From positions 1,922,001 to 1,986,000 of the forward strand of contig NZ_JBHRYJ010000001.1 of NCBI RefSeq assembly GCF_042648965.1: a DNA stretch of 64,000 nucleotides. Reading direction: 5' to 3'. Below the pieces are notes generated by a model. The model had not been told where the DNA came from, did not search any database, and was given only the letters and a program-made list of their open reading frames with translations. The position numbers were made by a program, and so were the translations under genes. Origin of the DNA: Ferrovibrio xuzhouensis. Its GTDB lineage: Bacteria > Pseudomonadota > Alphaproteobacteria > Ferrovibrionales > Ferrovibrionaceae. Shown piece by piece: positions 36,495 through 44,988 of the stretch. How positions within the stretch are numbered: position 1 is the first letter of the stretch; every line of letters begins with the position of its first letter.

Positions 36495-37664
36495 GTGAAG
36501 CTGCTCGCCATCGATACCGCGCTGAATGCCTGCTCGGTCGCCATCGTCGACGGCACGCCGGACGGCGAATGGCGCGTGCTGGCCCGCGTGGTCTCGCCGG
36601 GCGGCAAGGGCAATGCCGAACGCCTGCTGCCGGTGCTGGAACAGGCGCGAGCCGCCGCCGGCCTCGTACTGGCCGATCTCGACGGCTTCGCCGCCACCAT
36701 CGGGCCGGGCTCGTTCACCGGCATCCGCACGGCGCTGGCCACCGCGCGCGGACTGGCGCTCGCCACCGGCAAGCCGGTGCGCGGGGTGACCACCACGGCG
36801 GCGCTGGCGGCTGCGGCGATTGCCGCGCGGTCCGGCCTGCCGGTCGCCGCCGTGATCGATGCGCGGCGCGGCGAGGTCTACATGCAGGTCTTCGATGCGG
36901 CGCAGGTACCGCTGAGCGAGGCCCTGCTGCTGCCTGTCGCCGCGGCTGCGGCGCGGCTGCCGGCCGGCCCGCTGCTGCTGGTCGGCAGTGGCAGCATCCT
37001 GCTGCGGAACGCTGCGCAGCGTGACGACCTTGAGCTGTCGGCGGCGGATCCCGATCCCGACCCGGTGCTGGTGGCGCGGCTTGCCATGGCGATGCCGGTG
37101 CCGGACCGGCCGCCGGGTCCGCTGTATATCCGGCCGCCCGATGCGGCCCTGCCGAAACAGGCGCAGCCGCAGGCACGGTTGGCCGTCAGCATCACGCCCT
37201 GCGATGCCGCCGCGGCGCCGGTACTGGCCGCGCTGCATGAAGAGGCCTTTGCCGCTGCGGGGGAAGCCGGCTGGTCGGCCGACAGCCTGGCCCGGCTGCT
37301 CGCCATGCCCGGCGGTCTTGCCCTGCTGGCCACCGCCGGCGACCAGCCGGCCGGTTTCCTGCTGCTGCGGGTCGCGGCCGACGAGGCCGAGATCGTCACG
37401 CTCGCCGTGCATCCGCGCCAGCAAAGGCTCGGCGTGGCCCGCGCCCTGCTGCAGCAGGGCCTCGCCGCTGCCGGCAGCCGGGGTGCCGCCGCCTGCTTTC
37501 TTGAGGTAGCCGAGGACAACCGGCCGGCCCGGGCACTCTATGCCGCGCTCGGCTTTGCCGAGATCGGCCGCCGCCGCGATTATTATGACGGCAAACAAGA
37601 AAACGGCGCCGGGCACGTAAAACGACGTGACGCCATCGTAATGAAGCGGGAAATCCGCCCCTGA
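36495..37664 (+). CDS. tsaB: TsaB-RimI fusion (tRNA t6A factor plus GNAT N-acetyltransferase)
   Basis: A 389-residue two-domain protein. Residues 1-about 222 are TsaB, the scaffold of the TsaBDE complex making N6-threonylcarbamoyladenosine in tRNA: LLAIDTALNACSVAI, TIGPGSFTGIRTALATARGL, and the closing YIRPPDAALPK (211-221). Residues from about 230 form a GNAT domain of the RimI type, which acetylates ribosomal protein S18: LAVHPRQQRLGVARALLQQG (303-322) and ALYAALGFAEIGRRRDYY (347-364). The two are usually separate neighbouring genes. Start is GTG at 36495. The reading frame continues without a break through the junction. Confidence 0.93.
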   Translation: MKLLAIDTALNACSVAIVDGTPDGEWRVLARVVSPGGKGNAERLLPVLEQARAAAGLVLADLDGFAATIGPGSFTGIRTALATARGLALATGKPVRGVTTTAALAAAAIAARSGLPVAAVIDARRGEVYMQVFDAAQVPLSEALLLPVAAAAARLPAGPLLLVGSGSILLRNAAQRDDLELSAADPDPDPVLVARLAMAMPVPDRPPGPLYIRPPDAALPKQAQPQARLAVSITPCDAAAAPVLAALHEEAFAAAGEAGWSADSLARLLAMPGGLALLATAGDQPAGFLLLRVAADEAEIVTLAVHPRQQRLGVARALLQQGLAAAGSRGAAACFLEVAEDNRPARALYAALGFAEIGRRRDYYDGKQENGAGHVKRRDAIVMKREIRP

Positions 37665-37768
37665 ATCCTGTGACAACCGAATAATAAGGCCCCGGGGAAT
37701 CTGGATTTATTACCGGTCGCCGCTATATTACTGCCATTATTTCTTAACGTCCTGCACGGGAGCCTGTG

Positions 37769-38194
37769 ATGGCCGAGGCCGCCGACAAATCCGAGTTGCT
37801 TGCCCTGACGGCCGAGATCGTCGCTGCCCATGTCTCCAACAACAAGCTGGAAGCCGCCGAGCTGCCCGGCCTGATCCGTCAGGTCTATGGCACGCTGGCC
37901 GGTATCGACGGCACCGCCGCGGCCAGTATTGCCGGGCCGGCGGAGAAACTGCAGCCGGCGGTGCCGATCAAGAAATCGGTGACGCCCGAATTCATCATCT
38001 GTCTCGAGGACGGGCAGAAGCTGAAGATGCTGAAGCGGCATCTGATGAGCCATTACAACATGACGCCGGAACAATATCGCGAGCGCTGGGGCCTGCCGGC
38101 GGATTACCCGATGGTTGCCCCCAATTATGCCTTGCAACGGCAGGTGCTGGCGAAGAAAATCGGCTTGGGCAAGGGCCGTCGCCGCGGCCGCTGA
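37769..38194 (+). CDS. mucR: MucR/Ros family transcriptional regulator
   Basis: A 141-residue zinc-finger DNA-binding protein: TPEFIICLEDGQKLKMLKRH, then LMSHYNMTPEQYRERWGLPA and DYPMVAPNYA, diagnostic of MucR/Ros. These proteins act as global, H-NS-like repressors in alphaproteobacteria (exopolysaccharide, motility, cell cycle). The first Cys of the canonical finger is not in place (EFIICLED), as in other MucR proteins. GTG at 37766 and ATG at 37769 are adjacent; GGGAG is upstream of both. The AT-rich leader (37690-37750, with TATATT at about 37719) fits a promoter and possible autoregulation. Confidence 0.94.
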   Translation: MAEAADKSELLALTAEIVAAHVSNNKLEAAELPGLIRQVYGTLAGIDGTAAASIAGPAEKLQPAVPIKKSVTPEFIICLEDGQKLKMLKRHLMSHYNMTPEQYRERWGLPADYPMVAPNYALQRQVLAKKIGLGKGRRRGR

Positions 38195-38262
38195 GGGGCT
38201 TGCCTCGTTTGCCGGCAGAGGGTAGGTCACGGGCGTGGCCGCCGGTGGGTGCGACACTGTTG

Positions 38263-38287
38263 CGAAACGATAAAACGAAACGATAAA
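38263..38287. repeat. Two 12-nt direct repeats just before fur
   Basis: CGAAACGATAAA occurs at 38263-38274 and again at 38276-38287, a 13-nt period, ending 14 nt before the fur start. The AT-rich sequence stands out from its surroundings. It could be an operator or promoter element for fur. Confidence 0.6.
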
Positions 38288-38301
38288 GAGGCGTCCGGCG
38301 C

Positions 38302-38754
38302 ATGAGCAGCCGTCTTGAACAGCTTTGCGAACAGCTCGGCATGCGCATGACCGACCAGCGCCGGGTGATTGCGCAGGTCCTGAGCGCGTCGGACGACCAT
38401 CCGGATGTCGAGGAGCTGCACCATCGCGCTGCCGCCATCGATCCGCGCATCTCGATCGCCACCGTCTACCGTACGGTGCGCATGTTCGAGGAAAACGGCA
38501 TTCTCAGCCGGCTCGATCTCGGCGACGGCCGGGCGCGCTACGAGGAAATGCCTGAATCGCATCACGACCACCTGATCGACACGCGCAGTGGCAAGATCAT
38601 CGAATTCAACGACCCGGAGATCGAGGCGCTGCAGGAAAAGATCGCCGCCCGGCTGGGCTATCGGCTGGTCGACCACCGGCTCGAGCTGTTCGGCGTGCCG
38701 CTCGACGACAAGGCGGACGGCAGGAAGAGCCCCGGCAAGAAGGACGTGGGCTGA
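38302..38754 (+). CDS. fur: Ferric uptake regulator family protein
   Basis: A 150-residue metal-sensing repressor. Winged-helix half: GMRMTDQRRVIAQVLSASDD, then PRISIATVYRTVRMFEENGI; metal-site region ESHHDHLIDTRSGKIIEFND. The structural zinc CxxC found in E. coli Fur (HLICLDCGK) is replaced by HLIDTRSGK, as is usual for alphaproteobacterial Fur/Mur, so it may respond to iron or manganese. plsC follows within 10-16 nt. Direct repeats upstream could be its operator. Confidence 0.93.
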   Translation: MSSRLEQLCEQLGMRMTDQRRVIAQVLSASDDHPDVEELHHRAAAIDPRISIATVYRTVRMFEENGILSRLDLGDGRARYEEMPESHHDHLIDTRSGKIIEFNDPEIEALQEKIAARLGYRLVDHRLELFGVPLDDKADGRKSPGKKDVG

Positions 38755-38763
38755 CCCCCCGCC

Positions 38764-39603
38764 GTGACCATGACCGTTCGCGCCATCGCGACCCTGGCCC
38801 TGTTCTTGGCCTGGACGCTGCTGCTCATCCCGCTGCAGATGGTGCTGATCCGCATCCACAGCCCGCTGCGCCGTTCCCTGCCGCATTTCTATCATCGCAG
38901 CCTCGCCTGGCTGCTGCGGGTCAAGGTGCGCAAGATCGGCGAGCCTTCGGCCGCGGCGCCGACGCTGTTCGTCTGCAATCATATCTCGTGGCTCGACATC
39001 GTCGTTCTCTCGGCCGCACTGCCGGCCAGCTTCATCGCCAAGCAGGAAGTCAATGACTGGCCGTTCTTCGGCCTGCTGGCCCGCCTGCAGCGCACGGTCT
39101 TTGTCGAGCGCGAGCGGCGTCACCGCACTGTCGAACATCGCGACGAGATGCGCGAGCGGCTGGAAAGCGGCGACAACCTGATCCTGTTTCCCGAGGGCAC
39201 TTCGTCGGACGGCCTGCGCATCCAGAGTTTCAAGTCGGCTTTCTTCGCCGCCGCCGAGCATCCGGTACGCGGCCGGCCGCTGACCGTGCAGCCGGTCAGC
39301 CTCGGCTATTCCCAGCTCAACCACATGCCGGTCGGCCGGCGCTGGATGCGCATCTTCGCCTGGGTCGGCGACGAGGACCTGGTGCCGCATCTGTGGCGCT
39401 TCCTCAAGGTCGGGCCGAGCGAAGCGGTGGTGGAATTCCACCAGCCGGTGACCATGGAGAGTTTCGCCTCGCGCAAGGGCATGGCCGCCTGGTGCCACCA
39501 GCGGGTGCTGGAAGGCCTCAGTGACATCAATGCCGGCCGCGCCACGCCCGGCCCGCGCACGCCGGCGCCGGTGTCACACACAACGGCCGCCGCCGCCGAC
39601 TGA
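38764..39603 (+). CDS. plsC: 1-acyl-sn-glycerol-3-phosphate acyltransferase
   Basis: Second acylation step of phospholipid synthesis, making phosphatidic acid. 279 residues with an N-terminal membrane helix (about 8-30). Catalytic CNHISWLD (71-78; NHx4D), and the glycerol-phosphate motif LFPEGTSSDGLR (about 146-157). The C terminus is Pro/Thr-rich. Either the GTG at 38764 or the ATG at 38770 may be the start. The fur-plsC order is common in alphaproteobacteria; the genes are close enough to be co-transcribed. Confidence 0.93.
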   Translation: MTMTVRAIATLALFLAWTLLLIPLQMVLIRIHSPLRRSLPHFYHRSLAWLLRVKVRKIGEPSAAAPTLFVCNHISWLDIVVLSAALPASFIAKQEVNDWPFFGLLARLQRTVFVERERRHRTVEHRDEMRERLESGDNLILFPEGTSSDGLRIQSFKSAFFAAAEHPVRGRPLTVQPVSLGYSQLNHMPVGRRWMRIFAWVGDEDLVPHLWRFLKVGPSEAVVEFHQPVTMESFASRKGMAAWCHQRVLEGLSDINAGRATPGPRTPAPVSHTTAAAAD

Positions 39604-39608
39604 GCAGC

Positions 39609-40301
39609 CTAGCCCGCATCGTGAAAAATGATCCCGAGCGTATGGCGGCTGCCGCCATGCATCCGGCTGACGCCATGGCGCATGTTGACCCGATAGATGC
39701 CGCGGCTGCCACGGACCGGCCGGTGGTGCACCGGGATCAACGCGGCCTCGCCGCGGCGCAGCGGCACGACCTCGGCGCGCGACTGCATGCGCGGGCGCTG
39801 TTCGGTCAGCACCAGCTCGCCGCCGTGGAAATCTGCTGACGGCTCCGACAGCAGGATCACCACCTGCAGCGGGAAGACCAGATCGCCGTAGAGATCCTGA
39901 TGCAGGCAGTTGTAGTCGCCGGTACCGTAACGCAACAGCAGCGGCGTCGGCCGCGTCTGTCCGGCGGCATGGCATTGCGCCAGGTAATCCGCATGGATGG
40001 CGGGAAAGCGCGCGGTGTCGCCGAGCAGGGCCTGCCAGCGGTTGGCGATGGTGGCCAGCGGCGGATACAGCGCCTCACGCAAGCGTGCCACCGGATCGGG
40101 CAACGGATAGGCGAAATAGCGATATTCGCCACGGCCGAAGCCGTGTCGCGCCATCACCACGCGGCTGCGGAAATGCGCATTCTCGTCATACATCGCCGCC
40201 AGTGCGGCGCAGTCGTCGGGCGCTAGCAAGCGGCCGAGGGCGCCCCAGCCATGCTCGTTGAGTGCGGCCTCGGCCGCCGTCCAGTCGATCGGTATCGTCA
40301 T
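39609..40301 (-). CDS. 2-oxoglutarate/Fe(II)-dependent oxygenase
   Basis: A 230-residue double-stranded beta-helix dioxygenase. Iron ligands His134 and Asp136 (LHQDLYGD), likely His209 (NMRHGVSR), and Arg219 ten residues on for 2-oxoglutarate. LTEQRPRMQSRAEVVPLRRG and the C-terminal GIIFHDAG match the family I know as Oxygenase-NA (PF09859), predicted to act on nucleic acids; many homologues are annotated as prolyl hydroxylase. The substrate is not established. The OGT-like gene lies 49 nt upstream on the same strand, so the two may be one operon. Confidence 0.88.
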   Translation of the reverse strand: MTIPIDWTAAEAALNEHGWGALGRLLAPDDCAALAAMYDENAHFRSRVVMARHGFGRGEYRYFAYPLPDPVARLREALYPPLATIANRWQALLGDTARFPAIHADYLAQCHAAGQTRPTPLLLRYGTGDYNCLHQDLYGDLVFPLQVVILLSEPSADFHGGELVLTEQRPRMQSRAEVVPLRRGEAALIPVHHRPVRGSRGIYRVNMRHGVSRMHGGSRHTLGIIFHDAG

Positions 40302-40350
40302 GGTCGCAGCATAGGGCCGCAGGCCGGCCGTCGCTGCCCGGTTCTTGCGG

Positions 40351-42159
40351 TCAGGCTGCTGTGACCGGCGGCAGGGCAATATGCTGCGGCGGCTCGCCAC
40401 GCCGGTGCAGGTCCCAGACGGCGGCGAAGGCCGCCTCGAGGTCGCGCGTTGTCTGCGGCGTATCGAACAGGGGCATGGTGAGGCGAGTTTCCTGCAACTG
40501 CCGGCGCAGGGCGGCAAGCGCGACCGGATCATTGCCAAGTCGGATCGCCGTGGCCGTGTAGTCGGCGAGGCTGTCGACGGCGAGCTGCGGCAGCCCGGCG
40601 GCGGTCAGCAGGCTGCCGGCAACCCGCGAGGGGAAAGTCTCGCCGCGCAGGGTCAGCAGCGGACAGCCGGCCCACAGCGTGTCGCTGCCGGTGGAATGCG
40701 AACCATAGGGATAGGTATCGAGCATCAGGTCGGCGGCACGGTAGCGCGCCAGATATTGCGGCTGCTCGGCCGAACCGGCGAAGACCAGCCGTTCCGGCGC
40801 GATGCCATGTCCGGCGGCGGCGCGGCGCAGGTTGTCGATGGTGTCCTGCTGCGGTGCATAGAGCCACAGTACGCTGTCCGGCACGCTGCGCAGGATGTCC
40901 ATCCAGGCGGCAAACAGGGCGGGGCGGATTTTCACCGGCCGGCTGAAGCAGCAGAACACCACGCCGCTGTCCGGCAGGCCGTAGGCGGCGCGGCCGAGCG
41001 ATTCCGCTACCGCGCGCTGGCGGTTGTTCGGCTGGTAGCAGCGCGGCAGGCGGATAATGCGCTCGGTGTAGAAGGATTCGGCACCATCGGGAATGACGCG
41101 ATGGTCGGCGATGATGTAATCGACCAGCCCGCCGCCGATGGTGCCGGGAAAGCCGATCCAGTGTATCTGCACCGGCGCCAGCCGCCGCGCCAGCATGTCG
41201 TTGAAGTGGCCGACCGTGTGGCCCTGCAGGTCGACCAGGATGTCGATGCCCGCCGCGCGGATTGCAGCCTCCTGCTGCGCACGCGACAGCCCGTGCAGGT
41301 TGGTGAAGCCGTCGATCTTCGTGTAGCGCTGGTGGATCGCGCTGCCGTCATCCTTGCCGCACGACAGGATGCGGATGTCGAACCGGCCGCGGTCATGCAG
41401 CTCGAACAGTTCGGCCATGATATGGCCGACCGCGTGGTTGCGGAAATCGTAGCCGAGATAGCCGACGCGGATGCGGCCGGCGGCATCGGGAGGCGCCGCC
41501 GCGGCGGCGGGCGCCGCCTGCTGCCGTGCCCGCTGGGCGATCGTGCTGCTGCGGCGGTCGACCCAGTCGCGCTGCAGGGCGGCGCTGGTGGTGAAGAAGG
41601 CGAGCGGGAACGGATTGATTGCCACATCCGGCGGCGCGGCAGCCAGCAGGGCGCTGACCTCGTTGTCCTCGTCTGGCAGCCAGCGGCAGGTCATGCCGCC
41701 GGCAAACAGCCGCGCCACCCGCGCATCGACCATCTTTGGCTTGGCCGCCACGATGATGTCGAGGCTGGGCAGCGCCTCCTGGTAACGGCCGGCCTCAAAC
41801 AGGATGGCGGCACGGGCCTGATGTGCCGGGATATGGTTTGGCTGGGTCGCGACCACCTCGTCGAACAGGGCCAGCGCCTCTTTGTGCAGCTTCAGGTTCT
41901 CAAGGCATTTGGCATAGCTGAAAACCAGTTTGACCGGCCGGCCATGGGCGAAAGCGCGTTTCAGCAGCACACGGGCGGCGGCATGCTGCTGCTGCTGGCC
42001 GCGCAGCAGACCGAACAGATGCAGGATGTCCGCCGTCTGCGGATGGCCGGCCTGCAGCAGGGCGTCGTAGGCGATGGCGGCTTCGTCCAGCCGGCCGCTG
42101 GTATGTATCTGCGTGGCGGCCTGCAGCGCCGCGGCGGCCGCCTGATCCTGCTCTGTCAT
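40351..42159 (-). CDS. TPR-containing O-GlcNAc-transferase-like (GT41/SPINDLY type) protein
   Basis: A 602-residue protein: N-terminal TPR-like helices (about 1-175; HTSGRLDEAAIAYDALLQAG, VLLKRAFAHGRPVKLVFSYA, NHIPAHQARAAILFEAGRYQ), then a GT41 catalytic region from about 240 (RIRVGYLGYDFRNHAVGHIM, VDLQGHTVGHFNDMLARRLA, IHWIGFPGTIGG, DTYPYGSHSTGSDTLWAGCP). GT41 enzymes transfer GlcNAc or fucose to Ser/Thr; bacterial members have been linked to flagellin and other surface proteins. Target not evident. ATG at 42159 chosen; the extension to 42327 looks non-coding. Confidence 0.9.
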   Translation of the reverse strand: MTEQDQAAAAALQAATQIHTSGRLDEAAIAYDALLQAGHPQTADILHLFGLLRGQQQQHAAARVLLKRAFAHGRPVKLVFSYAKCLENLKLHKEALALFDEVVATQPNHIPAHQARAAILFEAGRYQEALPSLDIIVAAKPKMVDARVARLFAGGMTCRWLPDEDNEVSALLAAAPPDVAINPFPLAFFTTSAALQRDWVDRRSSTIAQRARQQAAPAAAAAPPDAAGRIRVGYLGYDFRNHAVGHIMAELFELHDRGRFDIRILSCGKDDGSAIHQRYTKIDGFTNLHGLSRAQQEAAIRAAGIDILVDLQGHTVGHFNDMLARRLAPVQIHWIGFPGTIGGGLVDYIIADHRVIPDGAESFYTERIIRLPRCYQPNNRQRAVAESLGRAAYGLPDSGVVFCCFSRPVKIRPALFAAWMDILRSVPDSVLWLYAPQQDTIDNLRRAAAGHGIAPERLVFAGSAEQPQYLARYRAADLMLDTYPYGSHSTGSDTLWAGCPLLTLRGETFPSRVAGSLLTAAGLPQLAVDSLADYTATAIRLGNDPVALAALRRQLQETRLTMPLFDTPQTTRDLEAAFAAVWDLHRRGEPPQHIALPPVTAA

Positions 42160-42399
42160 TGTCGGACCATGATCCCGGAAAACTGTGGCGGCGGCCACAG
42201 CCTCAGCCGTGTGGCGCGTCACCCGAAACGCATAACCATTTGATATATCTGTTAAGAATCCGTGACGAGAGCGGCGGCCGGGCATCGCGCCGCTTGATTC
42301 TCGCGCTCCAGATGATAGTCTGAACAATAGTCGGTATCTGCTTCAAAGGAGCGTCAGGGGCGGCTGCGATCTGCAATTTTGCCCCGCTGAAACACGGAC

Positions 42400-43842
42400 T
42401 TGGCCAAAAAGCTGTTTATCAAGACCTACGGTTGCCAGATGAACGTCTACGATTCCGCCCGCATGGCGGACGTTCTGGCCCCGCTGGGATACGCCAAGAC
42501 CGAATCCCCCGATGACGCCGACATGGTCATCCTCAATACCTGCCATATCCGCGAGAAGGCCGCCGAAAAGGTGTTCTCTGAACTCGGCCACTGGCGCCTG
42601 CGCAAGGCTGCAGCGCGGGCCGCCGGCGGCGATGTCACCATCGCGGTGGCCGGCTGTGTCGCCCAGGCCGAAGGCGAGGAAATTCTCGCCCGCGCCCCCT
42701 TCGTCGATCTCGTGGTCGGGCCGCAGGCCTATCACCGCCTGCCGGAGCTGCTGGCCCGGATGGCAAGAAAACAGGGGGCCGAGCGGCAGCAGGCGAAAAC
42801 CGCCCGCAAGAACCAGCCCATGCGGGGCCAGTCCATGCAGGGCCTGGGTGTGATGGACACGGATTTTCCGGTCGAATCGAAATTCGATCATCTGCCCGAC
42901 CAGGTGGCGACGCCGCCGGGCCCGGTCGGCTTCCTCGCCATCCAGGAAGGCTGCGACAAGTTCTGCACCTTCTGCGTCGTGCCCTATACGCGCGGCGCCG
43001 AATATTCGCGCCCGGCCGAGGCCGTGATTGCCGAGGCCGGCCGGCTGATCGCCGCCGGCGCGCGCGAAATCGCGCTGCTCGGCCAGAACGTCAATGCCTG
43101 GCATGGCGACGGGCCGGATGGCGGCGCCTGGTCGCTCGGCCGGCTGCTGCACGCCCTCAACGACCGGTTCGGCGCGGCCCATCCGGGCCTGCGCTGGCGC
43201 TACATGACCTCGCATCCGCGCGAGATGGATGACGACCTGATCGCCGCCCATGGCGAGATCGCCGCGCTGATGCCGTTCCTGCATCTGCCGGTGCAGTCGG
43301 GCTCCGATGCGATCCTCAGGGCGATGAACCGCGGCCATAGCGCCGACGACTATCGCGCCGTCATCGCACGCCTGCGCGCCGTGCGGCCCGATATTGCGTT
43401 GTCGTCGGATTTCATCACCGGCTTTCCCGGCGAGAGCGACCGCGACTTCGAAGCGACCCTGCAGCTGGTGCGCGATGTCGGCTTCGCTTCGGCCTATTCT
43501 TTCCGCTACAGCGCGCGGCCCGGCACGCCGGGCAGCCTGATGCCGAACCAGGTGCCCGAGGCCGTCGCCGCCGAACGTCTGCAGGCGCTGCAGGCCCTGC
43601 TGCAGGACCAGTCGACCGCCTTCAACCAGACGATGGTCGGTCGCCGGATGGATGTGCTGTTCGAGCGGCCGGGCAAGCATGCCGGCCAGCTGATCGGCCG
43701 TTCGCCCTGGATGCAGCCGGTGGTGGTCACCGACAGCGGGCTGGCGATCGGCGATGTTGCGACGGTGACGATCACGGCCGCTTCGGCCACCTCCCTGACC
43801 GGACAGCTCGCGCTGGCCGGCGGCAGCCGCGAGGCGGCGTGA
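42400..43842 (+). CDS. miaB: tRNA-2-methylthio-N6-dimethylallyladenosine synthase
   Basis: Radical-SAM methylthiotransferase that completes ms2i6A at tRNA position 37. 480 residues: UPF0004 domain with Cys12, Cys48 and a third Cys in VAGCVAQAEG; radical-SAM motif Cys185-DKF-Cys189-TF-Cys192; TRAM domain at the C terminus (about 400-470). Start is TTG at 42400, directly before AKKLFIKTYGCQMN. First gene of the conserved miaB-phoH-ybeY-corC-lnt run. The 240-bp gap before it holds no further gene I can support. Confidence 0.95.
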   Translation: MAKKLFIKTYGCQMNVYDSARMADVLAPLGYAKTESPDDADMVILNTCHIREKAAEKVFSELGHWRLRKAAARAAGGDVTIAVAGCVAQAEGEEILARAPFVDLVVGPQAYHRLPELLARMARKQGAERQQAKTARKNQPMRGQSMQGLGVMDTDFPVESKFDHLPDQVATPPGPVGFLAIQEGCDKFCTFCVVPYTRGAEYSRPAEAVIAEAGRLIAAGAREIALLGQNVNAWHGDGPDGGAWSLGRLLHALNDRFGAAHPGLRWRYMTSHPREMDDDLIAAHGEIAALMPFLHLPVQSGSDAILRAMNRGHSADDYRAVIARLRAVRPDIALSSDFITGFPGESDRDFEATLQLVRDVGFASAYSFRYSARPGTPGSLMPNQVPEAVAAERLQALQALLQDQSTAFNQTMVGRRMDVLFERPGKHAGQLIGRSPWMQPVVVTDSGLAIGDVATVTITAASATSLTGQLALAGGSREAA

Positions 43843-44972
43843 CGCGGGCGCGGCACAGGGACCTGCTCGAGATCGAAAGGCTGAAGCCTGTGAGCGACGC
43901 GCGCGGCCCGGAGTCCTCCGGCCAACCGATTACCCTGGAATTCGACGACAACCGCCTGCTCGCCCTGCTGTCCGGCGAACATGACCGGTATCTCGCCCGC
44001 ATCGAACAGCAGTTCGGCGTGGCGGTGACGCCGCGCGGCAACCTGCTGATGATCAGCGGCGCGGCGGATGCGCAGGCGCGCGCCCGTATCGTGCTGACCG
44101 AACTCTACGGCCGTCTTGCCCAGGGCCGCATGATCGAAATGGGCGATGTCGACGGCGCCATCCGCATGGCGCGCGCCGAGGATGCACAAGGAGGCCAGAT
44201 GAACGCTCCGGTGATCACCAAGTCGCGTGACCGTAATGCTGCCGGCGCCGCCGGCGACCGCCCGGTTCCAGAGGGCGCCGTCCGTACCACCAAACGGCTG
44301 ATCATTCCGCGCTCGCTGGTCCAGAAAGACTATCTCACGGCGCTCAGCCGCCACGAGCTGGTCTTCGGCCTCGGCCCGGCCGGCACCGGGAAAACCTATC
44401 TGGCCGTCGCCATGGCGGTGGCGATGCTGCTGGAAGGCCGCGTCGACCGCATCATCCTGTCGCGGCCTGCCGTCGAGGCCGGCGAGCGGCTCGGCTTCCT
44501 GCCCGGCGACATGCGCGAGAAGATCGACCCCTACCTGCGGCCGCTGTATGACGCGCTGTACGACATGCTGCCGGCCGAGCGGGTCGCCAAGGGTCTCGAA
44601 AGCGGCGAGATCGAAGTGGCGCCGCTGGCCTTCATGCGCGGCCGCACGCTGTCGAATGCCTTCGTCATCCTCGACGAATCGCAGAACACCTCGCCGGTAC
44701 AGATGAAGATGCTGCTGACCCGGCTCGGCGAGAATTCGCGCCTCGCGGTGACCGGCGACCTGTCGCAGATCGATCTGCCGATCGGCGTGCCGTCCGGCCT
44801 GCGCCATGCGCTCGACATCCTTGACGGCACCGAGGGGATTTCCTTCATCCGCTTTGGCGAGGCCGATGTGGTGCGCCACCCGCTGGTCACCAAGATCGTG
44901 CGCGCCTATGCCCAGCACGAGCAGGAGCTCGGTCTGGCCCGTCCCGATGCCTCGGGCCGGCCACGGCGCTGA
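43839..44972 (+). CDS. phoH: PhoH family ATPase (YbeZ)
   Basis: A 377-residue P-loop NTPase with an N-terminal KH-like domain. Walker A GPAGTGKTYLAV (from about 179) and Walker B FVILDESQNTSPVQMKMLLT; also TGDLSQIDLP. In many bacteria it works with YbeY, encoded next, in rRNA maturation and quality control. The GTG at 43839 overlaps the miaB stop; a second GTG at 43890 would shorten it by 17 residues and is also plausible. Confidence 0.94.
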   Translation: MTRARHRDLLEIERLKPVSDARGPESSGQPITLEFDDNRLLALLSGEHDRYLARIEQQFGVAVTPRGNLLMISGAADAQARARIVLTELYGRLAQGRMIEMGDVDGAIRMARAEDAQGGQMNAPVITKSRDRNAAGAAGDRPVPEGAVRTTKRLIIPRSLVQKDYLTALSRHELVFGLGPAGTGKTYLAVAMAVAMLLEGRVDRIILSRPAVEAGERLGFLPGDMREKIDPYLRPLYDALYDMLPAERVAKGLESGEIEVAPLAFMRGRTLSNAFVILDESQNTSPVQMKMLLTRLGENSRLAVTGDLSQIDLPIGVPSGLRHALDILDGTEGISFIRFGEADVVRHPLVTKIVRAYAQHEQELGLARPDASGRPRR

Positions 44973-44988
44973 GTGACGGTTTTCCATC

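Noticed and set aside
42160..42399. Promoter or small RNA in the gap before miaB
   Set aside because: Some short pairing (GGGGC ... GCCCC) and weak -10-like words exist, but spacing and match are too poor to support a feature.
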